DNA of 64,000 bases from CAIQPV01 sp964480365 (GTDB lineage: Bacteria; Pseudomonadota; Gammaproteobacteria; Burkholderiales; Gallionellaceae). The position numbers and the translations under genes were made by a program. Below are positions 16,588-26,136 of this stretch, piece after piece. The notes below the pieces were generated by a model that saw only the letters and a program-made list of their open reading frames with translations, had not been told where the DNA came from and did no database searches. The stretch is taken from contig CAYZPM010000013.1 in assembly GCA_964480365.1 (NCBI GenBank), positions 17,462-81,461 on the forward strand, in the 5' to 3' direction. Each line of letters starts with the position of its first letter. Position 1 is the stretch's first letter.

Positions 16588-17792
16588 AAAAACAACTCAC
16601 CATTGGCACCCCGCTTAGTCCCTCCGCCACAAAAGTCATGCTGCTGGGTAGCGGCGAGCTTGGCAAGGAAGTCATCATCGCGCTGCAACGCCTGGGCGTG
16701 GAAACCATCGCGGTGGATCGCTACCCGGATGCGCCGGGGCATCAGGTGGCGCACCGCGCACATGTCATCAATATGGCGGACGGTGCAGCGCTGCGCGCGC
16801 TGATCGAGCAGGAGCGTCCGCACCTCGTCGTACCGGAGATCGAGGCCATTGCCACAGGCATGCTGGTGGAAATCGAGCGCGAGGGCCTGGCGCGGGTGAT
16901 TCCCACCGCGCGTGCCGCGCAGCTCACCATGAACCGCGAAGGCATCCGCCGTCTTGCCGCCGAGACGCTGGGCTTGCCGACCTCGCCGTATAAATTCGCC
17001 GATAGTTTGGACGAGCTATGCGCCGCGACAGATATTATCGGTTTTCCTTGCATCGTCAAGCCGGTGATGTCTTCCTCCGGCAAAGGGCAATCGAAAGTGG
17101 ATAGCCCGGCGGAAGTGGTAGCGGCTTGGGATTACGCTGCTGCGGGTTCCCGCGTGAATCAGGGCAGGGTGATCGTCGAGGGCTTCATCAAGTTCGATTA
17201 CGAGATTACCCAGCTCACAGTGCGTGCAGTCGGCAGCAATGGCGAAATCGAAACCCACTTCTGCGCACCCATCGGCCATGTTCAGGTACACGGCGACTAC
17301 GTGGAAAGCTGGCAGCCGCAAGCCATGCCGGAAACGGCTTTGCAGCGAGCACGCGACATCGCCAGAAAAGTTACCGACGACCTCGGTGGCCTGGGCATCT
17401 TCGGCGTGGAACTCTTCGTGAAAGGTGATGAAGTGTGGTTCAGCGAAGTCAGCCCGCGTCCGCACGACACCGGCATGGTGACCATGTGCAGCCAACGGCA
17501 GAACGAATTTGAACTCCACGCCCGCGCCATCCTCGGTCTGCCCGTGGACACCAGCCTGCGTGAGCCGGGCGCCTCCGCCGTAATCTACGGCCAGCTTGAA
17601 GAAAAAGGCATCGCCTTCACTGGCGTGGAAGAAGCCCTGCGTGTCCCTCAGTCGGATATTCGCTTGTTCGGCAAACCCGAATCCTTCACCCGCCGCCGCA
17701 TGGGCGTGGCGCTGGCGAATGGCAAGGATACGGACGAGGCGAGGACGCGCGCCAAGTTGGCGGCGAGTAAAGTGAAGCCGGTGAAGCTGTAG
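16584..17792 (+). CDS. purT: Formate-dependent phosphoribosylglycinamide formyltransferase PurT
   Basis: 402-aa ATP-grasp enzyme. It makes formyl-GAR from GAR, formate and ATP in purine synthesis. Signature parts: MLLGSGELGKEVIIALQRLG, KPVMSSSGKGQS (ATP loop), VEGFIKFDYEITQLTVRA and SEVSPRPHDTGMVTM. Length is that of the family. Translationally coupled to the preceding transporter. Confidence 0.95.
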   Translation: MKKQLTIGTPLSPSATKVMLLGSGELGKEVIIALQRLGVETIAVDRYPDAPGHQVAHRAHVINMADGAALRALIEQERPHLVVPEIEAIATGMLVEIEREGLARVIPTARAAQLTMNREGIRRLAAETLGLPTSPYKFADSLDELCAATDIIGFPCIVKPVMSSSGKGQSKVDSPAEVVAAWDYAAAGSRVNQGRVIVEGFIKFDYEITQLTVRAVGSNGEIETHFCAPIGHVQVHGDYVESWQPQAMPETALQRARDIARKVTDDLGGLGIFGVELFVKGDEVWFSEVSPRPHDTGMVTMCSQRQNEFELHARAILGLPVDTSLREPGASAVIYGQLEEKGIAFTGVEEALRVPQSDIRLFGKPESFTRRRMGVALANGKDTDEARTRAKLAASKVKPVKL

Positions 17793-17836
17793 GGCGGAAG
17801 CACCCGCAAGCGATTCGCCATGTGCTGCCTGATTGT

Positions 17837-18049
17837 TTATCGCTTGCGCAACGGATCAAGCAGAGATGACAGGCCGTTATGATCCAACTCCTGCATCAGC
17901 GCCAACAGCAAACCGACCTCGCCGGGCGGGAAGCCCTTGCGAGCGAACCAATTGAGATACTTACCGGGCAAATCGGCGATCAACCACCCTTTGTACTTGC
18001 CATAAGGCATGACGCGGGTAACCAGCAGTTGTAAGTGTTCGTGGTTCAT
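17837..18049 (-). CDS. DUF3820 family small protein
   Basis: 70 aa from ATG at 18049. VMPYGKYKGWLIADLPGKYLNWFARKGFP is the DUF3820 core (MPFGKYKG..l.dlP..YL.W). Function uncertain; the family has been described as putative quorum-sensing-regulated virulence factors. The frame could start 13 codons earlier. Convergent to purT. Confidence 0.8.
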   Translation of the reverse strand: MNHEHLQLLVTRVMPYGKYKGWLIADLPGKYLNWFARKGFPPGEVGLLLALMQELDHNGLSSLLDPLRKR

Positions 18050-18229
18050 CCCAATGACCAAAGTTTTGACTCGTACGTTCCTCCCCATGCGGGGCAGTCA
18101 ATATTATGACCGTTCATCCGCTGATTTAAACCGCTCAATCCAGATTTTAACCCTTTCATTCCAAGTCCAAAAAGCAGACAGATAGCCTTGGCATTACACC
18201 CTGAAGTTGGGTAAATTACATCCGAACTT

Positions 18230-18355
18230 AACGATATTTCAGAAGCACGAATGCCCGGTTTAAGTATCTCTGTCTCAACGTAGCATGAATGGTTCTCCTC
18301 CCTCTAGGTACCACGCCTAGCTTATCGGGGCAGGCAACTGCCCCGATTCTTTTTT
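18230..18355 (+). ncRNA. Possible small RNA with C-rich loop and intrinsic terminator
   Basis: A gene-poor stretch ends in a perfect intrinsic terminator. Upstream, TTCTCCTCCCTC (18293-18304) is complementary to Shine-Dalgarno sequence, and CTAGG...CCTAG forms a small hairpin next to it. This resembles C-rich anti-SD regulatory RNAs of proteobacteria. The 5' end is a guess; no promoter was identified and no family is recognised. Confidence 0.3.
18324..18355 (+). terminator. Intrinsic terminator
   Basis: ATCGGGGCAG-GCAA-CTGCCCCGAT, a perfect ten-pair stem with a four-base loop, followed by TCTTTTTTG. No protein gene ends nearby on this strand, which implies a non-coding transcript. Confidence 0.85.
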
Positions 18356-18418
18356 GTTCATATTTCGCCGCTGTTCAATTCCGGTTAGTCGCATCAATTC
18401 AAAACACTCGGAGAAACA

Positions 18419-18450
18419 GCGAGCTTTCCACCTGCGCTCGCCGTTTTTTT
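18419..18450 (+). terminator. Second intrinsic terminator
   Basis: GCGAGC and GCTCGC form a six-pair stem around an 11-base loop, followed by CG and seven T. It lies 64 bases after the first terminator and could end a second short RNA (about 18360-18450). Confidence 0.6.
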
Positions 18451-18589
18451 ATGCCTCCGGTGCGGGCTGGAAAACATGCATGAATTCAGCCCCTTGACGC
18501 GTCATTTATCGATCCATTTATCGAGTCTGACAACCATTGTGTAAGGGCGTTGCTCTCAGTACACAAGGCTCAGGAAATTACGGTTGATT

Positions 18590-18784
18590 TTATATTCCGA
18601 ATTTTTTTGCAGATGGGTGTTTGCAAAAACGGTCATTTCCAAAAGACAAAGCCCACTGGCAAAATATTTTCTCATTACAATCCTCCAGACACTCTATTAA
18701 ATCAGTGCCGGAAATCATACGCACTTTACAATTTTTCCAGTCGTTCGCTAGGTGATCTATGGGTTGTTGAGTGCTTGAAGTCAT
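18590..18784 (-). CDS. Small protein of unknown function
   Basis: 64 aa starting MTSSTQQPIDHLANDWKN. The case for a real gene is the start region: AAAGGAG six bases before the ATG at 18784. Mixed, non-repetitive composition with four Cys; no signal peptide or membrane segment. The leader upstream (18790-18865) has four near-copies of a GGCCTTCA/GACCTTCA word that could form alternating hairpins. No family recognised. Confidence 0.55.
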   Translation of the reverse strand: MTSSTQQPIDHLANDWKNCKVRMISGTDLIECLEDCNEKIFCQWALSFGNDRFCKHPSAKKFGI

Positions 18785-19167
18785 GATTTACTCCTTTAGA
18801 GAGCGCAGGTCTTCAGTTCAGAGCAGACCTTCAGAGCAGGCCCTCAAATAAGGCCTTCAAGATGAAGAATACTCTTGCTTCCTGGAGTGTCAATATGCCG
18901 AAATGCCTATGTATTTCGGTCTAGGATGCCCCGACTATAAAAACATAACCACAATAGAAAGTAAAAACTGGAGGAAACCCTCGAATGACCGTTGCTGTTA
19001 GCGCCCGTTAGGTTGCGCATATTCCAATGCCTGCTTCTCACTTGCAAGCGATCGTTGAATTTCGATTGTGAATTGTAGCTCCTGGCAGAAAGTTGACCAT
19101 CAGCTTTTGACCGCTTTGAAATACGCACATCTCAGATCAAATTCAAACGTTTGTCTCCCGCCGGAAA
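18785..19167. other. Gene-poor region
   Basis: Contains the repeated GACCTTCAGAGC-like leader words (18790-18865) and otherwise AT-rich sequence with no convincing open frame or RNA gene. Confidence 0.5.
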
Positions 19168-19536
19168 TTACAGCAGGATCGCTGCCACCACTTTGCGGTC
19201 TTCTGCCATCAAAATGTTATAGGTGCGGCATACGGCGGCGGTATTCATGAATTCTACGCCAATGCCCACGGCAGTGAGCGCATGGTACAGGCGTGGATGC
19301 GGAAAGCGCTGTTGCGCACCGGTGCCGAACAACAATATCTCGGGTTTTAGAGCCAGGAAATAGGCGAAGTGGGTCTCGTCGAGCGTGTCGAACCCTTGCG
19401 GCTGCCAGTCGGTCAGCACTTGTTCCGGCGTGACTACGATGGGATGTTCGAAGCGTTCGTGGCTGACCGCGACATAGCCTTCGCCGTGGGCGGTGAAAAT
19501 CTTTTTGGTAATACTGGTGTTGAGATGCAGTTTCAA
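19168..19536 (-). CDS. Mth938/NDUFAF3-like domain protein (DUF498)
   Basis: 122 aa. The central LALKPEILLFGTGAQQRFPHP and GIGVEFMNTAAVCRTYNILM are the hallmarks of the Mth938-like fold. Related mitochondrial proteins assist complex I assembly, but the bacterial role is not settled. Encoded divergently from alaA. Confidence 0.85.
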   Translation of the reverse strand: MKLHLNTSITKKIFTAHGEGYVAVSHERFEHPIVVTPEQVLTDWQPQGFDTLDETHFAYFLALKPEILLFGTGAQQRFPHPRLYHALTAVGIGVEFMNTAAVCRTYNILMAEDRKVVAAILL

Positions 19537-19837
19537 GGTAACTCCATTTGCCGCAAAGGCCTCGCTCGGATAGAATTACGCCCTTTGCAGCCCGTGATTT
19601 CAGACGAATTCTACCGGATCGCGGATGCTTGGAATAGCCGATTTTGTATGGAGTGCTGCGGCATGGCGCCGCATTTTATAAAGCAGTGACGTATACACCC
19701 GCAAGGGGTACGCCGTGGTTGTAAGGGGCTAAAGCCCCCAATAAAACACGCACACTGCACTCCAAAAATGTGGTTGAGTGAGTTTTTGATATTGAAAGAA
19801 CATTGTGAAACGACTTGATGCAAGCAATAGGGAAGCC
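19537..19837. other. alaA upstream region
   Basis: About 300 bases with no gene of its own. GGGGCTAAAGCCCCC (19726-19740) is a short hairpin. The alaA frame is open back to a GTG at 19805. No regulatory motif recognised. Confidence 0.4.
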
Positions 19838-21064
19838 ATGCGCACCGTGCTGAAATCCACTAAGCTGTCCAATGTCTGCTACGACATTCGCGGCCCGGTG
19901 ATGGCGCGCTCCAGACAGATGGAAGAGGACGGTCACCGCATTATCAAGCTTAACATCGGCAATCTGGCGCCGTTCGGTTTTGAGGCGCCGGAAGAAATCC
20001 AGCAGGACGTAATTCATAACTTGCCGAATTCCTCCGGTTATTCCGATTCCAAAGGTTTGTTCGCTGCGCGGAAGGCCATCATGCACTATGCCCAGCAGAA
20101 GAAGATTGCCGGGGTGGGGCTGGAAGATATTTTCATCGGCAATGGCGCATCGGAACTGATTGTGATGTCCATGCAGGGGCTGCTGAATACAGGCGATGAA
20201 GTGCTGGTGCCTGCGCCGGACTATCCGCTGTGGACGGCTGCGGTGACGCTGGCGGGCGGCACGCCGCGCCATTACCTGTGCGACGAGCAGGCAGGGTGGT
20301 CGCCGGATCTCGCCGACATGCGCAGCAAGATCACGCCCAACACCCGTGCCATCGTGCTCATCAATCCTAACAATCCAACTGGTGCGCTGTATTCGAATGA
20401 GGTGCTGCTGGAGATTATCGAAATCGCGCGCCAGAACGATCTTATTCTGTTTGCCGACGAGATTTACGACAAGATGCTGTACGACGGCGCGACCCACACT
20501 TCTATCGCTTCGCTGGCGGATGACATCCTGTTTGTCACCTTCAACGGCTTGTCCAAGAATTACCGTGCCTGCGGGTATCGCGCGGGCTGGATGATGGTTT
20601 CGGGCGAGAAAAAACACGCGCAGGATTACATTGATGGTCTCGGCATTCTGGCTTCGATGCGTCTGTGTTCCAACGTTCCGGGGCAGTACGCGATCCAGAC
20701 CGCGCTGGGCGGCTACCAGAGTATCAACGATCTGGTAGGGCCTGGCGGGCGCTTGGCGAAACAGCGCGATCTCGCGCACCAATTGCTGACGGCGATTCCC
20801 GGCGTGACCTGCGTCAAGCCGAAGGCCGCGTTGTATTTGTTCCCACGCCTTGATCCCGTGATGTACCCGATAGCGGATGACCAGAAGTTTATTCTCGAAT
20901 TGCTGGAAACCGAGAAGGTGTTGGTGGTGCAGGGCAGCGGCTTCAACTGGCCGCATCCCGATCACTTTCGCGTGGTGTTCCTGCCCAACGCAGACGACCT
21001 CACCGAAGCGATGGGACGCATCGCGCGCTTTCTGGAGTATTACCGTAAGAGATATGGAAAATAA
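19838..21064 (+). CDS. alaA: Glutamate-pyruvate aminotransferase AlaA-like
   Basis: 408 aa from ATG at 19838, where MRTVLKSTKLSNVCYDIRGP aligns with the known AlaA start; a GTG at 19805 would add 11 residues. Fold-type I PLP enzyme: NPNNPTGALYSNEV, ADEIYDKMLYDG and the Lys in FNGLSKNYRACGYRAGW. It makes alanine from pyruvate and glutamate. It precedes hom and thrC, a layout common in betaproteobacteria. Confidence 0.88.
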   Translation: MRTVLKSTKLSNVCYDIRGPVMARSRQMEEDGHRIIKLNIGNLAPFGFEAPEEIQQDVIHNLPNSSGYSDSKGLFAARKAIMHYAQQKKIAGVGLEDIFIGNGASELIVMSMQGLLNTGDEVLVPAPDYPLWTAAVTLAGGTPRHYLCDEQAGWSPDLADMRSKITPNTRAIVLINPNNPTGALYSNEVLLEIIEIARQNDLILFADEIYDKMLYDGATHTSIASLADDILFVTFNGLSKNYRACGYRAGWMMVSGEKKHAQDYIDGLGILASMRLCSNVPGQYAIQTALGGYQSINDLVGPGGRLAKQRDLAHQLLTAIPGVTCVKPKAALYLFPRLDPVMYPIADDQKFILELLETEKVLVVQGSGFNWPHPDHFRVVFLPNADDLTEAMGRIARFLEYYRKRYGK

Positions 21065-21068
21065 CCAG

Positions 21069-21153
21069 TTGGTAGACGTAAGACGTAAGTTGTTAGTTAA
21101 ACCCATGCATCGGACAACGCAAACTTACGTCTTACGACTTCCGACTTCCAACT
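21069..21153. repeat. AGACGTAAG inverted-repeat element, copy C
   Basis: GTTGGTAGACGTAAGACGTAAGT at the left and ACTTACGTCTTACGACTTCC... at the right, ending eleven bases before hom. Confidence 0.8.
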
Positions 21154-21163
21154 AGGAAAATAA

Positions 21164-22477
21164 ATGAAACCAATCAATGTAGGACTGTTAGGCATCGGCA
21201 CCGTCGGCGGTGGCACCTTTACCGTGTTGCAGCGCAATGCGGAGGAGATCGCGCGCCGTGCGGGGCGCCCTATCCTCATCACTGTGGTGGCGGACAAGAA
21301 TGTGGAGCACGCTAATGAAGTTACCAAGGGGGCGTGTCGCATTACCGATGATGCCTTCGATGTGGTGAACGACCCGGAAGTGGATATCGTCGTCGAGCTG
21401 ATCGGCGGTTGCGGCGTGGCGAAGGAGTTGGTTCTGAAGGCCATCCACAATGGCAAACACGTGGTTACTGCCAACAAGGCGTTGCTGGCCAGGCACGGCA
21501 ACGAGATTTTTGCCGAGGCGCAAAAGATGCGTGTGATGGTGGCGTTCGAGGCCGCCGTGGCCGGTGGAATTCCCATCATCAAGGCCGTGCGCGAGGGACT
21601 TAGCGCTAACCGCATCGAATGGATCGCAGGGATTATTAATGGTACTACTAACTTCATCCTGTCCGAGATGCGCGACAGGGGGCAAAGTTTTGAAAACGTG
21701 CTGAAAGAGGCGCAACGCTTGGGTTATGCCGAAGTCGATCCGACTTTTGATATTGAAGGTGTGGATGCGGCGCACAAGATCACTATTCTTTCCGCGATTG
21801 CTTTTGGCACCCCGATGCAGTTCGACAAGGCGTACATTGAGGGAATTTCCAACCTTCAGGCGTTGGACATCAAGTATGCCGAACAGTTGGGTTATCGCAT
21901 CAAGCTGCTGGGAATTACGCGCCGCAGACCAGAGGGAATTGAATTACGTGTTCATCCCACGCTGATTCCGGCCAAGCGCCTGATCGCCAATGTGGAAGGT
22001 GCGATGAATGCCGTGCTGGTGCAGGCGGATGCGGTGGGCGCCACGCTGTATTACGGCAAGGGCGCCGGTGCGGAGCCGACCGCTAGCTCAGTGATCGCCG
22101 ATCTGGTGGACGTGACGCGCGTGCACACCGCCGACCCGGAAAATCGTGTGCCGCACCTTGCATTCCAGCCGGATCAACTGGTTGATTTTCCCATCCTGCC
22201 GATTGATGCTGTGGTGAGTAGCTATTACCTGCGCATGCGAGTGTGGGATGAACCCGGCGTGCTGGCCGACATCACGCGCGTGCTGGCCGACGAAAAGATT
22301 TCGATTGATGCCGTAATCCAGAAAGAAGCGCGTGAAGGTGAAGATGAGGCCGATTTGGTGCTGCTCACCCACCGGACAGTTGAGAAACTTATCAACGAAT
22401 CCATAGTACGGCTTGAAAAGTTGCCGGTGGTGGTGGGCAAGATCACACGCCTGCGCATGGAGGCTTTGGGAAAATAA
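21164..22477 (+). CDS. hom: Homoserine dehydrogenase
   Basis: 437 aa. N-terminal NAD(P)-binding GLLGIGTVGGGTF (~8-20); catalytic region GIINGTTNFILSEM and AEVDPTFDIEGVDAAHK; C-terminal ACT domain from ~350 (YYLRMRVWDEPGVLADITRVL) for feedback by threonine. It reduces aspartate semialdehyde to homoserine. thrC follows after an 81-base gap filled by repeats. Confidence 0.95.
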   Translation: MKPINVGLLGIGTVGGGTFTVLQRNAEEIARRAGRPILITVVADKNVEHANEVTKGACRITDDAFDVVNDPEVDIVVELIGGCGVAKELVLKAIHNGKHVVTANKALLARHGNEIFAEAQKMRVMVAFEAAVAGGIPIIKAVREGLSANRIEWIAGIINGTTNFILSEMRDRGQSFENVLKEAQRLGYAEVDPTFDIEGVDAAHKITILSAIAFGTPMQFDKAYIEGISNLQALDIKYAEQLGYRIKLLGITRRRPEGIELRVHPTLIPAKRLIANVEGAMNAVLVQADAVGATLYYGKGAGAEPTASSVIADLVDVTRVHTADPENRVPHLAFQPDQLVDFPILPIDAVVSSYYLRMRVWDEPGVLADITRVLADEKISIDAVIQKEAREGEDEADLVLLTHRTVEKLINESIVRLEKLPVVVGKITRLRMEALGK

Positions 22478-22481
22478 ATGT

Positions 22482-22541
22482 GTAGCGTGGGTTAGCACAG
22501 CGTAACCCACCAACAAATGGATTCCCGCCTGCGCGGGAACG
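22482..22541. repeat. Dispersed repeats between hom and thrC
   Basis: GTAGCGTGGGTTAGCACAGCGTAACCCACC is a palindromic word common in proteobacterial intergenic DNA. It is followed by GGATTCCCGCCTGCGCGGGAACGA, a dRS3-like half. Confidence 0.7.
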
Positions 22542-22558
22542 ATGATGGTGAGTAACAA

Positions 22559-23989
22559 ATGAAATACATTTCCACACGCGGCAATACCCCCGCCAAGACC
22601 TTTACCGAAATTCTGCTGGGCGGACTCGCGCCAGATGGCGGGCTGTACCTGCCTGAGGAATATCCACAGGTGAGCCGTCTCGAACTGGATGCGTGGCGCA
22701 GCCTGTCTTATGCCGACCTTGCCTTCGCGGTGCTGTCGAAATTCATCACCGACATTCCGGCGGACGATTTGCGTGCCATCATCCGCAAGACTTACACCGC
22801 CGAGGTGTACTGCAATGGCCGTTCCGATAGCCATGCTCACGACATCACGCCGTTGCGCACGCTGGAGCCGGGCGTGCATATTCTAGAGCTGTCCAATGGC
22901 CCGACGCTTGCGTTCAAGGACATGGCGATGCAGTTGCTGGGAAACCTGTTCGAGTATGCGCTGGATAAGCAGGATGACGAACTGAACATCCTCGGTGCGA
23001 CTTCCGGCGACACTGGATCTGCCGCCGAATACGCCATGCGCGGCAAGCGCGGCATCCGCGTGTTCATGCTTTCTCCCAACGGCAAGATGTCCGCATTCCA
23101 ACGCGCGCAGATGTATTCGCTGCAAGACCCGAACATCTACAACATCGCCATCAACGGCATGTTCGACAATGCGCAGGATATGGTGAAGGCGGTATCCAAC
23201 GATCACGCCTTCAAGGCCAAATACAAAATCGGCACGGTCAACTCGATCAACTGGGCGCGTGTATCGGCGCAGATTGTTTACTATTTCAAGGGTTACTTTG
23301 CCGCAACGAAAACCAACGACGAGCAGGTGGCGTTTTCGGTGCCCTCAGGCAACTTTGGCAACATCTGCGCAGGACACATCGCGCGCATGATGGGCCTGCC
23401 CATTGGTCAACTCATTCTCGCTACCAACGAGAACGATGTGCTGGATGAGTTTTTCCGCATCGGCGTGTACCGCCCGCGTGGCACCGATCACACCTACGAG
23501 ACGAGCAGCCCTTCAATGGATATCTCTAAGGCGAGTAACTTCGAGCGCTTCATGTTTGACCTGGTAGGGCGCGATGGTGCAAAGGTGCGCGAGTTCTGGA
23601 GTAAAGTGGATACTGGCGATGCATTCGACATCAAGGTTACGCCATACTGGCAGACTTTATCCACATTCCATTTCGCCTCCGGCAAGAGCAGGCATCAGGA
23701 TCGCCTGATGACCATCCGCGAACTGTGGGAGGAATACGGCGTGGTGGTAGACCCCCACACTGCCGATGGAATCAAGGTCGGCATGGAGCAGCGCCGCCCC
23801 AGCTTACCACTGATCTGCCTGGAAACTGCGTTGCCTGCCAAATTCGAAGAAACTATCGTTGAAGCATTGGGGCGCCAGCCAGAACGTCCTGTCGGGTTGG
23901 AAGGCGTCGAAGCGCTGCCGCAACGCTGCGAAGTGATGGGTACGGATGTGGCGAAGCTCAAGGCATACATTGCAGCGAACGTGCCTTAA
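22559..23989 (+). CDS. thrC: Threonine synthase
   Basis: 476 aa, the longer proteobacterial/fungal type. It converts O-phosphohomoserine to threonine. MKYISTRGNTPAKTFTEILL is the family start; the PLP lysine is in GPTLAFKDMAMQLLG, and GATSGDTGSAAEYAM binds phosphate. It forms the last two steps of threonine synthesis with hom. Confidence 0.95.
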   Translation: MKYISTRGNTPAKTFTEILLGGLAPDGGLYLPEEYPQVSRLELDAWRSLSYADLAFAVLSKFITDIPADDLRAIIRKTYTAEVYCNGRSDSHAHDITPLRTLEPGVHILELSNGPTLAFKDMAMQLLGNLFEYALDKQDDELNILGATSGDTGSAAEYAMRGKRGIRVFMLSPNGKMSAFQRAQMYSLQDPNIYNIAINGMFDNAQDMVKAVSNDHAFKAKYKIGTVNSINWARVSAQIVYYFKGYFAATKTNDEQVAFSVPSGNFGNICAGHIARMMGLPIGQLILATNENDVLDEFFRIGVYRPRGTDHTYETSSPSMDISKASNFERFMFDLVGRDGAKVREFWSKVDTGDAFDIKVTPYWQTLSTFHFASGKSRHQDRLMTIRELWEEYGVVVDPHTADGIKVGMEQRRPSLPLICLETALPAKFEETIVEALGRQPERPVGLEGVEALPQRCEVMGTDVAKLKAYIAANVP

Positions 23990-24060
23990 ATCATGGCGCG
24001 ATGCATCGCGCCACTACGGAAAGACGGGGTAGGGGCGCAATTCATTGCACCCAAAATCGC

Positions 24061-24966
24061 ATGAACAATCTGCTCCTGCTCATTATCTGCTTCATCGCCG
24101 GTATGCTGCTGCATCGGTCAGGCCGCATGCCCAATCAAGCACCGGCAACGCTCAACAGCTTCATCATCCATGTCTCGTTACCTGCGCTGACGCTGCTGTA
24201 TATCCACGATCTGAAGCTCACTGGCGGCATTGTGCTGATGGCGGCGATGGCGTGGATTAATTTCGCGCTGGCGGCGGGGTTTTTCTGGCTTGTCGGGCGC
24301 TGGTTGAAATTGCCGCGCGGCACGGTGGGTGCGCTAATGTTGACGGGTGGGCTGGGCAATACTTCGTTCTTCGGGCTGCCGATGATTGAGGCTTATTACG
24401 GTCATGAGGGCATAGGTAGCGGCATCATCATAGATCAACTCGGTTCGTTTCTGGTGCTGTCCACGCTGGGTATCACCGTGGCTGGGCTGTATTCGTCAGG
24501 ACGTCCGACGGCGGGTGAAATTGTGCGGCGCATCGCGTTGTTTCCGCCATTTGTTGCGCTGATCATTGCACTCGCATTAATTCCTCTGGAATACGCACCG
24601 TGGTTCACCGCGCTGCTCAAACGATTGGGCGATACGCTCGCACCGCTGGCATTGGTGTCGGTCGGTTTTCAGTTGCGCCTCGGACATCTGGCGGGCAATG
24701 GGCGCAACCTCGCCATCGGGCTGGGTTTCAAGTTGTTGTTTGCGCCGCTGCTAATTTATTTGTTCTATGTTCAATTGCTCGGCGCGCACGGGCAAGCGAT
24801 TCAGGTGACGTTGTTCGAGGCCGCCATGCCGCCGATGATTACCGCTGCCATCATCGCAACCGATCACGACCTTGACCCGCAGCTTTCGACATTGATGGTG
24901 GCGGTGGGATTGCTGGTTTCTTTTGCCACACTCAGCGGCTGGTGGTGGGTATTACAAGGGGCGTAG
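24061..24966 (+). CDS. AEC-family (auxin efflux carrier-like) transporter
   Basis: 301 aa, about ten membrane helices. MLTGGLGNTSFFGLPMIEAYYG and FEAAMPPMITAAIIATDHDLDP are typical AEC half-repeat motifs. ATG at 24061 puts the first helix at the N-terminus; the frame is open back to 24001 within a repeat-like GGGGCGCAATTCATTGC segment. Substrate unknown. Confidence 0.85.
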   Translation: MNNLLLLIICFIAGMLLHRSGRMPNQAPATLNSFIIHVSLPALTLLYIHDLKLTGGIVLMAAMAWINFALAAGFFWLVGRWLKLPRGTVGALMLTGGLGNTSFFGLPMIEAYYGHEGIGSGIIIDQLGSFLVLSTLGITVAGLYSSGRPTAGEIVRRIALFPPFVALIIALALIPLEYAPWFTALLKRLGDTLAPLALVSVGFQLRLGHLAGNGRNLAIGLGFKLLFAPLLIYLFYVQLLGAHGQAIQVTLFEAAMPPMITAAIIATDHDLDPQLSTLMVAVGLLVSFATLSGWWWVLQGA

Positions 24967-25044
24967 TCACATCGTGAAGGCGCAGGGCATAACGGCTGTC
25001 CGCGCTGATTGATCTCGGCACGTATGCGATAACTTCCCGTTTTT

Positions 25045-26136
25045 TCAGTTCGCGTTAAAAAAAGGATAGTCGGTGTAGCCCATTTCGTTGCCACCGTAGA
25101 ATGTCGCTTGGTCGGCTGTGTTGAGTGGAGCTCCTTTGGCAAGACGTGTCGGCAAATCGGGATTGGCGATGAACGGCACGCCGAACGACACCATGTCGGC
25201 TTCGCCCTTAGCGAGTGCGGCGTTGGCGCGGACGAGGTCGTAACCACCATTGGTCATGTACACACCCTTCCATATCTTGCGCAGTTTGCCCAAGTCGAAG
25301 GCGTGGCCTGCCGCGCCGGGACTGTCCTTGCCCATCTCGGTGATATGCAGATAAGCGAGGCCAAAGCGATTGAGTTCCTTAACTACATGGCTGAAAGTTT
25401 CTTCAGGCTGGGAATCGTACATGTCGTTGAATGGCTGTAACGGGGAGAGGCGGATACCGACGCGATTACCGCCCCACACCTTGCATACTGCATCGGTCAC
25501 TTCGAGCATCAGCCGCGCACGTTTTGACACCGTGTCGCCGTAGGCGTCTTCGCGCTTGTTCGAGCCGTCGCGCAGGAACTGGTCGAGAAGGTAACCGTTC
25601 GCGCCGTGGATTTCCACTCCGTCGAAACCGGCGTCCAGAGAGTTCTTTGCCGCTTTACGGAATTGCTCAATGATGGAGGGAATTTCCGCGAGGGTCAGTG
25701 CATGCGGAATCGTATAGTCCTGCATGCCTTGAGTGGTAAACGTTTGACCGGACGGTTTGATCGCCGATGGCGCTACCGGCAGCTTGCCGTCGGGCAGCAT
25801 GGAGGAATGGGAAACGCGCCCGCAATGCCACAGTTGCAGGAAGATATGCCCACCCTTGGCATGCACAGCGTCGGTCACATGCTTCCATCCCTCAATTTGC
25901 TCCGCGCTGTGGATGCCAGGTGTGGCCGGATAGCCCACCGCATCGGCGGCGATTTGCGCGCCTTCGGTGATGATCAGGCCTGCACTGGCGCGCTGTGCAT
26001 AATATTCAGCATTGAGTGCTTGGGGGACATTGCCTGCCCCGGCACGGTTGCGCGTCATCGGCGCCATCGCCATGCGGTTTTGCAAGGCGTAAGGGCCAAG
26101 CTGGATGGGTGAGAACAATGTGGTGCCGGTGGTCAT
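25045..26136 (-). CDS. Old Yellow Enzyme-family alkene reductase (NemA-like)
   Basis: 363 aa from ATG at 26136, preceded by AAGGAG. FMN-dependent NAD(P)H oxidoreductase with a TIM barrel: LQNRMAMAPMTRNRA at the N-terminus, the substrate/FMN block FLQLWHCGRVSHSS, DGVEIHGANGYLLDQFL, and VSFGVPFIANPDLPTRL. It reduces electrophilic alkenes, nitro compounds or N-ethylmaleimide. Stands alone between an AEC transporter and hslO. Confidence 0.88.
   Translation of the reverse strand: MTTGTTLFSPIQLGPYALQNRMAMAPMTRNRAGAGNVPQALNAEYYAQRASAGLIITEGAQIAADAVGYPATPGIHSAEQIEGWKHVTDAVHAKGGHIFLQLWHCGRVSHSSMLPDGKLPVAPSAIKPSGQTFTTQGMQDYTIPHALTLAEIPSIIEQFRKAAKNSLDAGFDGVEIHGANGYLLDQFLRDGSNKREDAYGDTVSKRARLMLEVTDAVCKVWGGNRVGIRLSPLQPFNDMYDSQPEETFSHVVKELNRFGLAYLHITEMGKDSPGAAGHAFDLGKLRKIWKGVYMTNGGYDLVRANAALAKGEADMVSFGVPFIANPDLPTRLAKGAPLNTADQATFYGGNEMGYTDYPFFNAN

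Noticed and set aside
18100..18360. 6S RNA or another known structural RNA
   Set aside because: Neither the size nor the sequence blocks of 6S RNA could be found; only a generic terminator-ended transcript is supported.
18550..18786. Plus-strand 78-codon frame
   Set aside because: Lies opposite the minus-strand small gene, which has a far better ribosome site.
19676..21106. Long minus-strand open frame opposite alaA
   Set aside because: Antisense shadow of a conserved aminotransferase gene; its composition follows the codon pattern of the other strand and no motif is present.
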